A DNA stretch of 64,000 bases from Otatea glauca (GCA_036346275.1 CM070725.1:697001-761000), one strand, 5' to 3'. Positions 11,101 through 22,654 are shown, numbered from the stretch's first letter. Notes: generated by a model from the letters alone, not told the origin. Numbers and translations are program-made.

Positions 11101-13903
11101 GCTCCTGCATTTTGAAACATGGTAAGTGGAAAAAGGCTTAGCTAAATCATTTGAAATAATGAAACAGGCTTCATAGAGCATAGATGCATCATTCGTAACA
11201 ATGGGACTGTTTCATACATGAAAGTACTCGATCTGTTCCTTTACAATGCACCCAGTAAAGGTTCAGCACTTTCTTTACATGGAAGTGCTCAATCTGTTTC
11301 TTTACGATGCACCCAGTAATGGTTCAGTTTGGGGGGATTGCAACCTATTATTTGAAAGAGTTTTTTAAAACAAGCAATTCAAATAGTGACATAAAGGAGA
11401 AGATAGTTACCTTAGCTGACAAACAAGCTTGATGGTTTGTTGACGGGCAATTATCACAGCAAAGTAATTCACCGCCATCTCCACAAAGACCACAAGTATC
11501 ATCGTTTTCATCGACCTCTTCCACTTTTCTAATGCACACATTATTCCTCCTGCCCATATATTCGGCAGTCCAAGCCTCAAGTTGGCAAAGGGTGAATGAC
11601 TTGCCAGACTGAAGACGCAGGTTCAGGGAGGACTTAGGAAGACTGCTATCAGCATGAGCCTTGAAGTCTGATATAGATAAGGTCTTGATGCAACAGTTAC
11701 ACAGAATGCCATCCCAGGTAACCCACCCATCCTTGAGTATTTCATTGTTCTTCGGATTTTGGCACTGCACAACATCTTTTAGAGTCATAAAGCCAGTGGC
11801 AACCAACCAGCACAACACAGTTTTTCGTGCTAAAATTATTTGCCTTCCATCAAGTAAATTTGTACCCCCTTTTCCAGCGATTTGAATAAGCAGCCTGCTA
11901 GCTCTCTTTGGGCTTTTGAGCTTTCTAAACATTACACTTGAGGATACCAACCTTGAGGCAGATTTGTGACAGGAGCTTATATCCTTGTTTTTGACAATCG
12001 CTGTGATCAAAAGGTCGTCATCATTACAATGCATCTCAGAAGGTCTTTTCTTTGCATGCTTTTCCCAACTTTCAGGCTTCCTTTTAATGGAGAATTTCTT
12101 AGAGCTTGGTGCCTCCAGAGACATATTGCATTCCAGCACAATAGCATTACGTTTGTGAGATAATTTAACTACATTGCTCTCATTTGAAACAGCAACCACG
12201 TCTTCAGATAAACCTCTCACGCATGATTTCCTCAATGGCCTAGACTGTTGCTTCTTAACAGTGACAAATTTGTCCGCACCTGATCCACGTAATCCCTCAC
12301 GCTCTGAAGGCAGTGACAAGTCTTTCTTCTTTGCTAATTTGCTTTTGGCTTCCATATGCTTCTTCGATGCGCTGCCATCTGAACAACCCCCAGGTTCATT
12401 CGAACCTATAGTTGGCTGCATAAAGCTTCGAGCATACAGGCCATTTAATCCAGTTGATACAAAGTCAGATATCCATTTAGACTTCTTACGTACCCTTTTC
12501 ACCAAATTATTGCTAAGATTTGCTCCAGAATGAATTTTTGCGTGTTCATCGTTTGACTGAATGTGGTTTTCTTTATGGACAGCCACCTCATGACTCATGT
12601 CATGCACGCAAGAAAGTTCTGGCTTCGCATGGCTATCTTGGCTGCTACTCAAATGGTGACAATTTTGTGTATCATGATGCCCATTACAGCTACCGTTTTC
12701 TACTTGGCTGCAACCAGAGCGTGGGCTCGGTAAAGTAGATTTATTTTCCAAGGATCGATTCTTGCCATCATCAATAACAGAAGTTGAACTGTCAACAGCT
12801 CTGAGGGTCTTTTGTTTTTGCAGGACGGTGATTCTCTTATCGATGAATACCACAGCTACAAAAGGATCCAGAAGCTGCCACCTCTGCAGAAGGGTGAGTG
12901 AGTTTTCTCCATTTGCGGTCATCTTCCCGACATAGGCCATTGTATTCACAAGGTCCTTCCAAAAAGGATCAACATCCAACCACTCCATGGGAAACTTCCC
13001 CCGTTCCGAACCCCCAGAAGCTTTGTGCAATCTCTGGCCACAGAACTTCCAAGCCTGCGAGAGAGAAATAACAACCACATCCCTCTGCGACGCCGCGAAA
13101 TAATAAGCCATCTTAGGCCTGTCATTCCTTTTCCGTGGCGTAATGCTCCAGCCAGCATCCTTGAGCAGCCGATGCGCATGTGCTTCTAACTGATCGGGAA
13201 GGTCCCTGTTTAGGGTCCTCTTTGAAGAAGAAGCAATCTGCGCAGATCGTGAAGTTTTGCATTTGGGAGCATGATTTTTCCTTCGTCCATTTCGGACCTT
13301 TTTCAATAGGCTTGGTACATGCCCAGCCTCATCAACGGGTTTACTGCAAGAGGGGCCTTGTGCTGCACCATCTTCAGAGGAAGCCACGGAATGAGGCACA
13401 TGACTAGTGTCAACCATTTGCCCTTGGGCATAGCTCGCACACACAACATCGCTTGGAGACGGCCGCTCAACACGGAGTTGTTCTCGAAGGGAAGAAGGGT
13501 CGTCAGACAGGACAAGACCTCTTCCAGATTCGGTAACCTCTGCTCGCGCTTCAGCAGCCTCCTGATCACAGCTTCCATTGGCGGCAGCAGCCGTTGCTCC
13601 TGCAGATATATTCTCCGCGGCATCAGCACCAACATGCTCACCAAGCAAGGACGTCTCAACCACCTCGGGCTGCGGCTCAGGCTCTCCGTCCAGCCCAATC
13701 TCCAGCCTGCCAGTGCCGGGCATGCCACTTCCATTCTCACTAGCAGCACCACGGAAATCTTCCCCGAACAGCACCCTGGCGGCAGCGTCCTCCTCCTTGA
13801 GCCCTGGCAGTGGCGGCCTCTCCCCGTGCCCGCCAGCCCCCGCCGCCATCGCGATCGCGCCTCCCAAGACGCAAACACCTACACTTGCTGTTGCCCCTCG
13901 CAA
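8156..13903 (-). CDS. IDM1-like PHD finger / GNAT acetyltransferase-fold chromatin protein
   Basis: Seven minus-strand exons: 11411-13903, 10981-11104, 10570-10655, 9828-10069, 8819-8905, 8435-8534 and 8156-8350, giving 1108 residues in one frame. The family (INCREASED DNA METHYLATION 1 and relatives) contains nuclear histone acetyltransferase-like regulators of DNA methylation. Visible features: an acidic, Ser-rich N-terminus; an IDM1-type domain (RPKMAYYFAASQRDVVVISL); basic nuclear-localisation-like stretches (RVRKKSK); a TPL-binding-like domain (WDGILCNCCIKTLSISDFKAH); a complete PHD finger split between exons 1 and 2 (CGLCGDGGELLCCDNC, NHQAC, then WYCHNC); a second Cys-rich segment (CRSCGCP, CLQCG); and a GNAT fold with RRQGMCRRL as the acyl-CoA loop. 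Splice signals are GT-AG except intron 4, which is GC-AG. The first ATG (13903) was used; the Met 18 codons later (13849, MAAGAGG) is an equally plausible start. The exact C-terminus is uncertain. Confidence 0.88.
8906..9827 (-). other. GC-AG intron of the IDM1-like gene
   Basis: The 5' splice site reads CAGGG|GCAAGT and the 3' site ATCAG|ATCCAAG. Only this boundary keeps the frame and yields the expected continuous sequence YNQGSKYARLDYQGFY; the nearby GT four bases downstream breaks the frame. GCAAGT is the standard consensus of the rare GC donor class. Confidence 0.8.
10157..10222. mobile_element. 66 bp Tourist-like mini-MITE in an intron
   Basis: Inverted ends GGACTTGTTTGGATGG and CCATCCAAACAAGGCC (14 of 16 positions pair) are flanked by TAA on both sides (10154-10156, 10223-10225). 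It sits in the intron between exons 3 and 4 of the IDM1-like gene. Confidence 0.65.
11217..11327. repeat. 61 bp-period duplication in intron 1
   Basis: A segment of about 50 bp beginning CATGAAAGTACTCGATC at 11217 recurs with few differences at 11278, both ending in GGTTCAG, in the first intron of the IDM1-like gene. Confidence 0.8.
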
Positions 13904-14200
13904 TGCTCAAATCCGGAAGAAGCGCCCAGATCCCACAAACTGGAGACGCCGAACCGGGCGGAATGACCCAGATTTGTGAGCCCCCGAAAGCGCCCAAATC
14001 ACAAAAACCGAGGCAGCGAACGGCGTGTGGGGCAGCTGTGCTAGGGTTGGGGATCCGGCTGGGAGGAAGAGGCCGCGGGTGGTGGGAGAGGAGGAGAGAG
14101 GGGAGGGTGGTGGTGGTGGTGGTGCCGCCGTCTCCGGCTGCCTTCCAATTTTTTATTGGACCCGCCTTTTACTTGATTCTTTTTCGGGGGATTGGATCGT
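13904..14200 (-). promoter_or_regulatory. 5' UTR / promoter region of the IDM1-like gene
   Basis: GC-rich segment directly upstream of the start. On the minus strand it contains CACCACCACCACCACC followed by a CT-rich run (about 14080-14135), a composition common in grass 5' UTRs. No clear TATA box seen; the boundary to AT-rich intergenic DNA is near 14200. Confidence 0.5.
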
Positions 14201-14229
14201 GATTTGTAAAAGGTTATCTATTACTTGAT

Positions 14230-14550
14230 TTTTTAAAAATAAAATTATAGAAAAAGTACGTAAAAATAATTATATAAATATATATCTGTCGACGGCCACC
14301 ACAGTGATTCTATCGTCTATTCATTTAGTGATATATAGACATGTCGATCAAATAAATCAGCGACAAAACCGTTAGCTAAATAAAGCTCTATATTTAATTC
14401 ATTTGACGACAGGCTTTTATTGTTAAATAAATTAGTGACAGACGGATAGAAAGCTTATATTACTAAGTGAATTGGCGATAGAGATGTATTTATGTAATTA
14501 TTTTATATATATATATATATATATATGTTTCTATAATTTTATTTAAAAAT
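14230..14550. mobile_element. MITE-like element with about 24 bp inverted ends
   Basis: TTTTTAAAAATAAAATTATA (14230 onward, continuing AGAAA) is the near-perfect inverse of TTTCTATAATTTTATTTAAA (14528 onward). The interior has TGACGACAG and TTAGTGACAGA motifs and a (TA)n run at about 14506-14527. No clear target duplication, so the superfamily is not assigned. Confidence 0.55.
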
Positions 14551-14554
14551 GTAT

Positions 14555-15169
14555 TATTTTGAAAAAAAATCTTTGTTACTCCATACGGGAGTACTGCCGG
14601 CCGTCGCCAATCACGCGGTAAATAAAACTCTATTTGTACTTATGGCGTGGTTCCTTCTTCAACTTTCACCAGCAATTTTCAAGGTAGCAGTGAAACCGAC
14701 GGTCAGTCACTCTCTCTCTCTCTCTCCTTTCAATGAGCCGCCTTCGAGCCTCCTCCGAGATCCATCCTACTGGAGAGAGGTCGGGATACTCGACAATTAC
14801 ATGTTTAACTATTATCTTCTTTCTTAAAATTACTACCTTTTGCTGTCATTAAACTGCAGTTTATAATGAGTTGCTTCACGACAGGTAGTATAATCCAATT
14901 GTTTGTTTTTTTGGTCCAATATTAAACCTTCGAATCAAATCGACCCCGTGTACTTTCAGGTCATCAGAGCAGAGATTATGGTGCTGCTTGGACGTGCGCC
15001 ACCTGGTCAAGAAAAGAGCTGCTCAAATGAGGGGCATAATTGTCCATGCCACGTGGAGTCAAAGTGACAGAAATGATAAGAAAATGATAAATTGCACTGT
15101 ACAGAGTGACAAATCACCAAAATTAAGGCGTGTTTGTTTTTAATCTCTCATGCCGTAAATCCGTAACTA
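14555..15169. other. Intergenic, no gene recognised
   Basis: Contains a (CT)n run near 14707-14726 and no convincing coding frame. Confidence 0.5.
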
Positions 15170-15542
15170 AGGATGCTAATGGGTCATAGCCTAGTACAGA
15201 TCTGATCTAAACCAAATATTTTTTTCATAGATATATATCCAATCTCATCCCAAAAAAGTACGATCCAAACCTAGCTCGGGCCTTTATTTATATCTAGATA
15301 TGATTACATACCTAACTGGAAACAGAGATTGAACTTAAAAGTATGCTACTGAAATATGTAAAACAAAAGAGAAAACATTAGTGATAAAAGGCAACATCAA
15401 TTGGTTTACCTGAGATCTAAGCCTAGTCCAATCTTCTAGATCTAGTCTAAATAGATCTAGATTCAAAATAAGTTCAATCCATTTTTAGTTTTAAGCTAGT
15501 CTAATTCAAAATACTGAATCGGTCCAGCCTATTAGCATTCCT
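15170..15542. mobile_element. Possible MITE with imperfect inverted ends
   Basis: Left end AGGATGCTAATGGGTC and right end GGTCCAGCCTATTAGCATTC form an imperfect inverted pair around AT-rich DNA rich in AGATCTAG-type motifs. Target duplication unclear. Confidence 0.45.
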
Positions 15543-16032
15543 AGAGGCCACTGTCTTTGCTCAACGTCACTCTCTTCCAGCTGGCCAAAGTGAGCTCAGT
15601 AAAATTCATACTGAAAATAAGTCTATAAAAATAAATACAAAGATTTAAAATCTGGTGGATAAAATTGAACACTTATAAACTCCCAACTTTTCACAATTGT
15701 GCACTTACAAGATCTAAGAGTCTTCACAACTCCCATCACATCTTCACGTTGTCCTCACTTGTCTAGCCGAGCTATCTCTTTTAGCTTACACGTAGAGTGG
15801 AGATGGTATATATAGTGAAATTTATTTATGACGAGAAAGAGACTTGTGCTTCGTACACCGTCGATAATGCATACGATCGTACTAGCAATAGCATACATAG
15901 GATAGGATCGACAAGGCCGGCCGGCAGCACAAACTTTAATTTATTCATTAGCCCTAGTTTAACTAGGAGCGAATTAGAGGCATATATATGCTAGTACTTG
16001 ATACCTAAAGACGTGATTAGCTAGCTAATTAA
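15543..16032. other. Intergenic, downstream side of the PM41-like gene
   Basis: No coding frame recognised. The final 50 bases probably include the 3' UTR of the minus-strand PM41-like gene. Confidence 0.5.
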
Positions 16033-16386
16033 CTAGGTTTGGCGGCCCATGTAGCGTCCACCGCCGGTCGACTCGCCCATCCCCTGATGGGGCTGCTGCG
16101 ACAGAGCGTCGGCGTTCGCCTCCCCGACGAGCCGGGCGTCGGCGAAGAGGTCGACGGGCTCCGAATCGGCGATCTTCCCGGCCTGCGGCCGCGAGGAGGC
16201 GTCGGTGGTGTTGGCTGTGGCCTCGGCGACGCGGCGGGCGTCGGAGAAGAGGTCGACGGGGTGGGAGTCGGCGATCTTGCCGGCTTCGAGCGGGGTACCG
16301 TTGATGTAGCCGGTCCTGAGCATGTCGTCGTCGGTGACCTTCGCCTGCGCCGCGCCGTACTTGATGTCTCTCTTGCTCGTCGCCAT
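16033..16386 (-). CDS. Seed maturation protein PM41-like (LEA-type)
   Basis: An uninterrupted 117-residue frame beginning MATSKRDIKYGAAQAKV, which matches the start of the plant PM41 / seed maturation protein family, small hydrophilic proteins accumulating in drying seeds. Their molecular action is not settled; a protective LEA-like role is the usual view. The protein has no signal peptide or membrane segment. It holds two copies of A-G-K-I-A-D-S-x-P-V-D-L-F-x-D-A-R at residues 35-51 and 69-85, 34 residues apart. The Gly-rich C-terminus (GESTGGGRYMG) is likely disordered. Upstream RY and G-box motifs fit seed and ABA control. No intron is needed to read the frame. Confidence 0.85.
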   Translation of the reverse strand: MATSKRDIKYGAAQAKVTDDDMLRTGYINGTPLEAGKIADSHPVDLFSDARRVAEATANTTDASSRPQAGKIADSEPVDLFADARLVGEANADALSQQPHQGMGESTGGGRYMGRQT

Positions 16387-16404
16387 TAACTAATTAAGTA
16401 GGTG

Positions 16405-16410
16405 CACGTG
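16405..16410. promoter_or_regulatory. CACGTG G-box upstream of PM41-like start
   Basis: A palindromic CACGTG 19 bases upstream of the ATG; a further ACGTG core (minus strand AACGTGCCG) lies at about 16539-16547 beside a TATA-like CATAAATA. Such motifs are bound by bZIP factors in ABA-responsive seed genes; function here is inferred. Confidence 0.45.
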
Positions 16411-16633
16411 TTGGGACCTACGTATACTAATTATGTAGGTGCTTTTGATGGCGCCGAGCTAGCTTGAATTGGATCGAACAGAGCTGAAGCTGATGACCTT
16501 AATTACCGACGACGACGATCGATGGGTTCCTGGCCGACGGCACGTTATTTATGTAGAGCGGCGAAGGTTCGCGTGGGGACACGGTGGTGCTTCGGCGGAG
16601 CAACGTGGCCTGCTAGCTGCCTACCTGTCCTCT

Positions 16634-16648
16634 TGCATGCGTTGCATG
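16634..16648 (-). promoter_or_regulatory. Two RY (CATGCA) motifs upstream of PM41-like gene
   Basis: CATGCA occurs on the minus strand at 16634-16639 and 16643-16648, about 250 bp upstream of the start. RY elements are known binding sites of seed B3 factors (ABI3/FUS3 type), which fits a seed maturation gene. Confidence 0.5.
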
Positions 16649-16812
16649 TGCCATGTCAGGCCATGCTTGCTCGCTCTAGAGCCCTGTAATGTACGTACGT
16701 ACGTACGACCAGCAGTTTACTAGCTAGTTCACTAACTTAGGCCAACTCCAAAAGCTTCCCTTTCCCATCCCCTATCCGTAAAAATAGAGATTCCGTACGA
16801 GCGAAAACGAAA

Positions 16813-17214
16813 ATGACCACTCCAACAGCTTTCCGAACCGAATCGCTAATTTTAGAGAATGGAGAGAGAATCCCTACTTCTCAGGAACCTCTCTCCTATC
16901 CGATCGCGTTCCCATCTTCCCCGCCGGTTCCGAGCAACGGCCGATCGCTCGCGCGCTGCGAGATCGTCCGCGAGGCTAACGCCTGCGAGCCACGGCTCTG
17001 TCCGGTGACATCCGGAGGTGAGGCTCGCTCCATCGCGCGCCGTGGAGGAGGCGATCCAAGCCGCCGGTTGGTCCTCGCCGCAGAGGCTATTGCCGCCGTC
17101 CCCGCGAAGAGACTCAAGCCGCTTCCTCCCGCTTCGCCCCGGCCGTCGTCAACCTGGCCACCTCTCATCGTCGTCTTCAACCTCGGGTCTTTGTGGGATC
17201 GAGCCGATGTATGA
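16813..17214 (+). other. GC-rich 5' part of the Harbinger element
   Basis: A GC-rich stretch with an open 133-codon frame rich in Pro, Ser and Arg and no recognisable domain. It may be leader sequence of ORF1 or captured host DNA; I do not call it a gene. From 17215 to about 18170 the DNA is AT-rich; a short acidic frame (DDNRDCEDEGIDIDSDD, ending 18150) may be a coding remnant. Confidence 0.4.
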
Positions 17215-18173
17215 GCTATGAACCCTAGTAATCTCGAGTAGAATAGATTTTGCGTTGTCGGTGGGAATGTGGGAATATGGTGATGGTTCGTACCTAGATT
17301 TCGTCTTTGAAAAATCACACATTTCACCGGACAGAAGAAATCACACATTTTCGAAGAGAATCCATATCAAGTAAAAGCTTTGGGTGATGAGCAGGGGATA
17401 ACATGGTCTCGTCGTGCGAGCGTTGCCAAGTGGTTGATCAAGATTGTTTTCTAGGACCTATTTTCCATCACCATCTGCATGTATTATCTAGTAAGAATTT
17501 CATATTCATGTTCTTTTTACCGGTATGCATTCGACAATCACATTTGTTATCTAGTAAGAATATTTACATGCCTTGTAGAAAGCTTTGCATCTTTTACCCT
17601 ACTTAGCAAAAGAGACATTAGCTGACCACTTAGCATAACCGGACAAAGATGGTCCTGTTCTTGATAATGATGGACTGTTTAGAATTTAGAAGTGTTGAAT
17701 TATGTGTCAATTACTCATTAAGTGCTCTGCTATTATGTGTGGTAGAAAAGTCCTTTCACTAATCATTACAAACTTGTAATACATGTAGATGGACAATGAT
17801 AAGGAGAAACTCAAGAAAGGCTTGGCATGGACATAAAACAAATAGAGTGCATCGATCGACCTTATGAATTGCAAAAGACAATTTTACTCCTAACGCATGT
17901 CAATGTGGCAATGAACTCAATAGCTTTGTGATTGACATCGAAGCTATAGCTCGCATGACCTAGAGCGAGTTGCCATCTGATCCACATGAACTGATGCAAA
18001 GAGATGAAGTAGAGCTGCAGAGGATGTAGACCATGAGTTGTGTCTTCCTTTCGACTATACAAGCGATGGCGAGGGTAAACGTGATGACAATCGAGATTGT
18101 GAAGATGAGGGTATCGACATTGATAGTGATGATTCAAGAGTGTTCTAGTCATGTATTAATATTTTAATGTTAA

Positions 18174-18290
18174 GACTTGTTGGATATTGTAATGTTGATG
18201 GATGTTGTTAAGACTAGTTAAGACTTGTTCGGATATTGTAATGCTGATGGATGTTGTTAATACTAGGTAAGAGTTGTTAAGATATTGTAA
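18174..18290. repeat. 47-48 bp tandem repeat, about 2.5 copies
   Basis: Units starting GACTTGTTGGATATTGTAAT, GACTTGTTCGGATATTGTAA and GAGTTGTTAAGATATTGTAA follow each other upstream of ORF1. Confidence 0.7.
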
Positions 18291-18337
18291 TGTTTTTTGT
18301 TAACTTGAGAAATTTTGTTGTTGGCGTAAGAGAAATT

Positions 18338-19425
18338 ATGGATGGCTTCTATATTAACTTGTTGAGTGAGGGAGGGGATGCATTCAATTGGGATGGTTCT
18401 GAACCGTCTCCACAGGAAAGCCCAATTGGTTCGCAACCATCTCCAGTGCATACGGATAGTCCCCAAATAAGACCAAACAATAGAAGATCAAAAAATTTCT
18501 CTGAGAAGGAAGACACTTTGTTGGTCTCCGCATGGCTTAACGTTAGTATCGATGCAATACAGGGGAACCAACAATCCCGTGCCACTTATTGGAGAAGAAT
18601 ACATGACTACTTCCATGAGAACAAGACTTTCACCTCAGATCGTTCACAGACTTCGCTTACACATCGATGGTCTGTTATTCAAGAAGCAGTGAACAAGTTT
18701 TGTGGGTGTCATGATCGGATTGAGCGTCAAATCAAAGTGGGTTAACGAAGCAGACAAGGTTGGTCCATAATCTATACACATTTCCTATTTGTAGATAGTT
18801 TGCTTATATTGTTGTTTGTGTGTTGGTACAGATTATGCAAGCTAAAACTTTGTACCAGGAGGAAGAAGGGCGATCATTTGTGTTCTTGCATTGTTGGAAT
18901 GTTTTGCAACACCATCCTAAGTGGTGTGCTCGGTTATCTCGTAAGACGAAAAGACATCAAGTAGTGGAAGTCCGGATCTTCCATCTGTTAGCCCCAATGC
19001 AATTCATCTTGATGAGGACCATCCAAGTGCAGAAAATGATCACTTAAATAGACCAATTGGGCATAAAGCAGCGAAAGAACGATTACGCCGAGGTAAAGAA
19101 GTTGCTCCAACAGTCAATCTTTACATGGAAGCATTAGAAAATTTTAGAAAGGAAAAGAGAGAACTTGAGATTATGAAAGAAAGGAAAAAAGATGAGCGAT
19201 ATGAACGACTGTATGCACAAGAACAAGAGAGGATTGCACAAGAAAAAGTGAAGATTGAGCAAGAGAAAGAGAGGCTTGAATTCAAAAAAAATGAACTTGA
19301 GTTCAAGAAAATGGTCGAGGAGGAGAGAATTATGAGCATTGATCTAAGTCAACTGACTTTGAACCACAAAAACAAGACTACATGAGCTTGCAGAGCGACA
19401 TAATAGCTAGAAGATGTAATAGGTC
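18338..19425 (+). pseudogene. Harbinger ORF1, Myb/SANT-like DNA-binding protein
   Basis: Starts MDGFYINLLSEGG; contains the trihelix/Myb-like stretch FSEKEDTLLVSAWLNVSIDA with IQGNQQSRATYWRRIHDYF and LTHRWSVIQEAVNKFCG (to 18745), continues after a likely small intron at IMQAKTLYQEEEGRSF (18835 onward, HCWNVLQHHPKW), and ends in a long charged coiled coil (19125-19385, RKEKRELEIMKERKKDERYE) with ERIMSIDLSQLT. In PIF/Harbinger systems this protein binds the transposon and helps the transposase enter the nucleus. At least one single-base loss at about 18725-18740 and frame changes near 18950-19100 break it. Confidence 0.75.
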
Positions 19426-19879
19426 GAGTTGAACCAATGTGGTTTCTTTTGCTTGAAGTCATTCGGTTTGTCCTCGATCGTGAGTTTTGATATTTTCATT
19501 ACTATCTCTGCTACATCTTTTGTGATGTATAAACTACAATTATTGGAGAAAATACATGACTACATCCTTGTTACTCTTGTAGGCTGACTAATTGATCTTA
19601 TAATTGTGTTTAGTTTCCTGATACCTAAATTACTCATTTAGCATTTTGGCTGCTCTGTTTGGACATGATCTTTGTTCTTTTTGAAGAGAAGCAGTAAGAG
19701 TTCATGACTTCATGCAGATGAAACTTACTTAATGCTTGTGCATCGCTTCCAAATACGACTCATACATTACAGTAAATTTCCAAGCGGAGTTGTTGAACCA
19801 ATAAAAAATTCTGCTCTGGAAATGTAGAGATGTCATTCATACATCTTTATGTGAAATCATGTCATTCTTCTAATTAATT

Positions 19880-21070
19880 TCAGGAATTTCTCAACTGGTC
19901 CGGCATGAACTGACTAGTATCGCTAACTAGTCCGGCGTGAACTGAGCTTTTGCGCTGGACTACTTCGAAGTGGTCCGGCGTGAACTGAGCTTTTGTGCCA
20001 CACTTAGGATTAAATCAAGTTCTTAAGTCACTATTCCCTGTTAAATAGTTTTTAGTATACAATAATTTCCCTCTTAAATGATTTGAAGGTATGATTTTTT
20101 TAAATAGTTTTTGGTATACAATAATGCTGCATACCTTTTATTGAGAGCATGGGAAGTTTTGAAAAACTCCCCCTAAACTAGTGCAATGTGATGAACTTTT
20201 AAGATACATGCACTTCATTGAGTTTAAGAAATATGAATGATGCAATAGATAAAAACTTAACTCAGAGAGGATATAAACTCATAAGTCATAAGCACATTCA
20301 AATATGAATGATGCTAAGAAAGTGCCTTGTTAATCCAAAAGAACTATTTTTTTGAACTTAGATAAGAGGTAGATCCCTGACATGAAAAACGGTGTCAGAC
20401 AGATGAGTCTCTTTCATCATACAATTATTATGAACTTTGAAAACCACTAAGTATTTTACCGAGCTATTAGCTGGTATTCAATTTGGTGAGCACTGAGCAC
20501 TTGGTTCCAATGAGCTTTCGGACTGCTTGGTTTGCATTTCTACTCAAACAAGTTGTTTTACATCAAGAGAAAAAGCAGACTAGAAAAGAAAACTCGAACA
20601 AGAAGAAATTCCAATGTAAGCAAAAGCAGAGTTGCCCAAAACCTAAGGTTTAGATTTTGACAGAAAGAAAAGAATGGTTCAAAGAAGTGTCATGACCGAG
20701 GTTTTGTCCTTTTGCGGACTACCTAGCAATTCAACCTAGTTCGCACGGACTACTTAGCGATTAAACCTAGTTCGCACGGACCAATTCAAGGTGGTCCGCC
20801 GCACACATAGGATTCAAGTCTTGTCCACGCAGGACTAGTCCAAGAGGTCCCCAGAGAAGTAAAAACTTCTGGACAAAGAATTCAAGTGGTCCGGCGTAGA
20901 AGTAAAAACTTTTGGACAAAGAATTATGAGAAATTTGATTCTAAATGGTTATAAGACATTTTCGATGAACCTTTTCAAGAAAACATATAGAAGAAACAGG
21001 GACAAAATTTGCACATGTAGCAAACTTGACTCCCCCTAAATGTGATATTTTGATAAAACCTTTTGAAAAC
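19880..21070 (-). repeat. Foreign repeat-rich block between the Harbinger ORFs
   Basis: Repeated TCCGGCGTGAACTGAGCTTT (19931 and 19977) and GTAAAAACTT.TGGACAAAGAATT (20859 and 20902), plus CTCCCCCTAAA motifs (20168, 21031) that read as TTTAGGGGGAG on the minus strand, a retroelement purine tract. It resembles 3' untranslated DNA of SIRE-type copia elements in antisense. No protein was recognised. Confidence 0.4.
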
Positions 21071-21229
21071 ACAAGTAGGATCAATGTAGGTCATATGAAT
21101 AAGATTTCAATATACAATAAGATTTCCATATACAATAAGATTAGTAGGTCACGAGTCATAAACTTCTTCATTTAAAGATTCCTATTACAACATATATAAC
21201 ATATAAGTTAGTACATAATTAAAACACTA

Positions 21230-22587
21230 CTAAATTACACCTCCATAACTTTGCCATAAGTGCTCCACTAGATCGTCTTGAAGCTGGTGGTGAGTTTCCC
21301 TATTCCGAATGGAACGATGAGTTTGAATAAACTCAGAGAGTTCAGGTGTATGTTCATGTGACACTGAATCTGTTTCTCCCATTCCTTCGTAATTGTAGTC
21401 AAGTGGTCCTCCGTCCCGCTCATCTTCAACTATCATGTTATGCATGATGACACATCTTGTCATGATATCTCTTAGTGTTTGTTGATCCCGAAGCGTCTTT
21501 GGACCTCGAACAATTGCAAAACGCGATTGAAGAACTCCAAAGGCTCGTTCCACATCCTTCCTAGCTGCCTCTTGAGCTTGGGCGAAATACTTCTTCTTAT
21601 TCCCTTGGAGAGCTGGTATTGTCTTCACAAATGTTGCCCATGCAGGATATATCCCATCCGCAAGATAGTACCCCAATGTGTAATTGTGACCATTGATAAT
21701 ATAACTCACTTCCGGCGCTTGTCCTTCTGCTAGCTTTGCGAAGAGAGCGGAACGGTGAAGAACATTAATATCATTGTGAGATCCTGGTAAACCAAAAAAG
21801 GCATGCCAAATCCATAGATCTTGTGAAGCAACGGCTTCTAGAATTATTGTTGGCTTGTGTGCATGCCCAAGATACAATCCTTGCCATGTCAGAGGGCAAT
21901 TTTTCCACCTCCGGTGCATGCAATCTATGCTTCCAAGCATTCCAGAAAACCTCTTTCCTCACCGATTGCAAGTAATCTAGCAAGATCATTCTCATTTGGA
22001 GATCTCAAATACTCGTCTCCAAAGAGGACAATGATAGCTCGCACAAACCTTTTAAAGACTCTCTATGGCGATTTCTTCGCAATCCGTAGACAATCATCAA
22101 TAGCATCTGCTGGTACTCCATAAGCTATCATCCGAATCTGCAGTTACATTCAGAAAGAAGATAACCGAGAATTCCAAAGACAATTCCTTTTTGAACAAAA
22201 TAATCATCATGGGCTTCTATAGCATGCAATATGCGAAGAAATAGAAAACGACTCATTCTAAACTCGCTAGAAAATAAGAATGAGTCATAGACAAGATGAT
22301 CAACCAAAAATGCAAGGAATTAAAATATTTCTCATCATAAACTGCGGCGAAAGAAGGTTGGGCCGTGACCAGAAGGATCGTGAAATAGTCTCCGTCTGAC
22401 CTAGCATGCCCTTCCTCTCTATTGCGATGTACGTATTGATGGCCAAAATAGAACCTCCATGGCGTCGAGCATTCACACTCTCATCTTGCTTCTGTGCTAG
22501 GTATGCTACTGTAATAAGAGATTCATCGTCGTCATCCGACGATGAGTCTTCTGAGAGGAAATGCTGAACTAAGTTCTGAGGACTCAT
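21230..22587 (-). pseudogene. PIF/Harbinger transposase (DDE, plant-transposon type), frameshifted
   Basis: The minus strand encodes an N-terminal region starting MSPQNLVQHFLSEDSSSDDD (22587), a FRMSRFLFLRILHAIEAHD segment (about 22260-22200), then the catalytic domain open from 21940 to 21230: first Asp in GSIDCMH, then KPTIILEAVASQDLWIWHAF, second Asp in YYLADGIYPAW, and Glu in ARKDVERAFGVLQSRF. A single missing base at about 21951 shifts the frame just before the first Asp, and further indels lie near 22050-22100 (a stop follows AKKSP). The catalytic triad itself is intact. This enzyme cuts and reinserts the element at TTA/TAA sites. Mutations make this copy unlikely to be active. Confidence 0.85.
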
Positions 22588-22654
22588 TGAGATATGCTAG
22601 ACAGTGAACATTCAGAAATGGGCAAGGTTTGAAAGTGCAAATGGCTATGTATAT

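Noticed and set aside
13180..13979. Plus-strand proteins opposite the IDM1-like first exon
   Set aside because: Long frames caused by high GC; the minus strand holds the conserved domain protein.
16039..16389. Plus-strand 116-residue frame over the PM41-like gene
   Set aside because: Gly/Val-rich shadow of the minus-strand gene.
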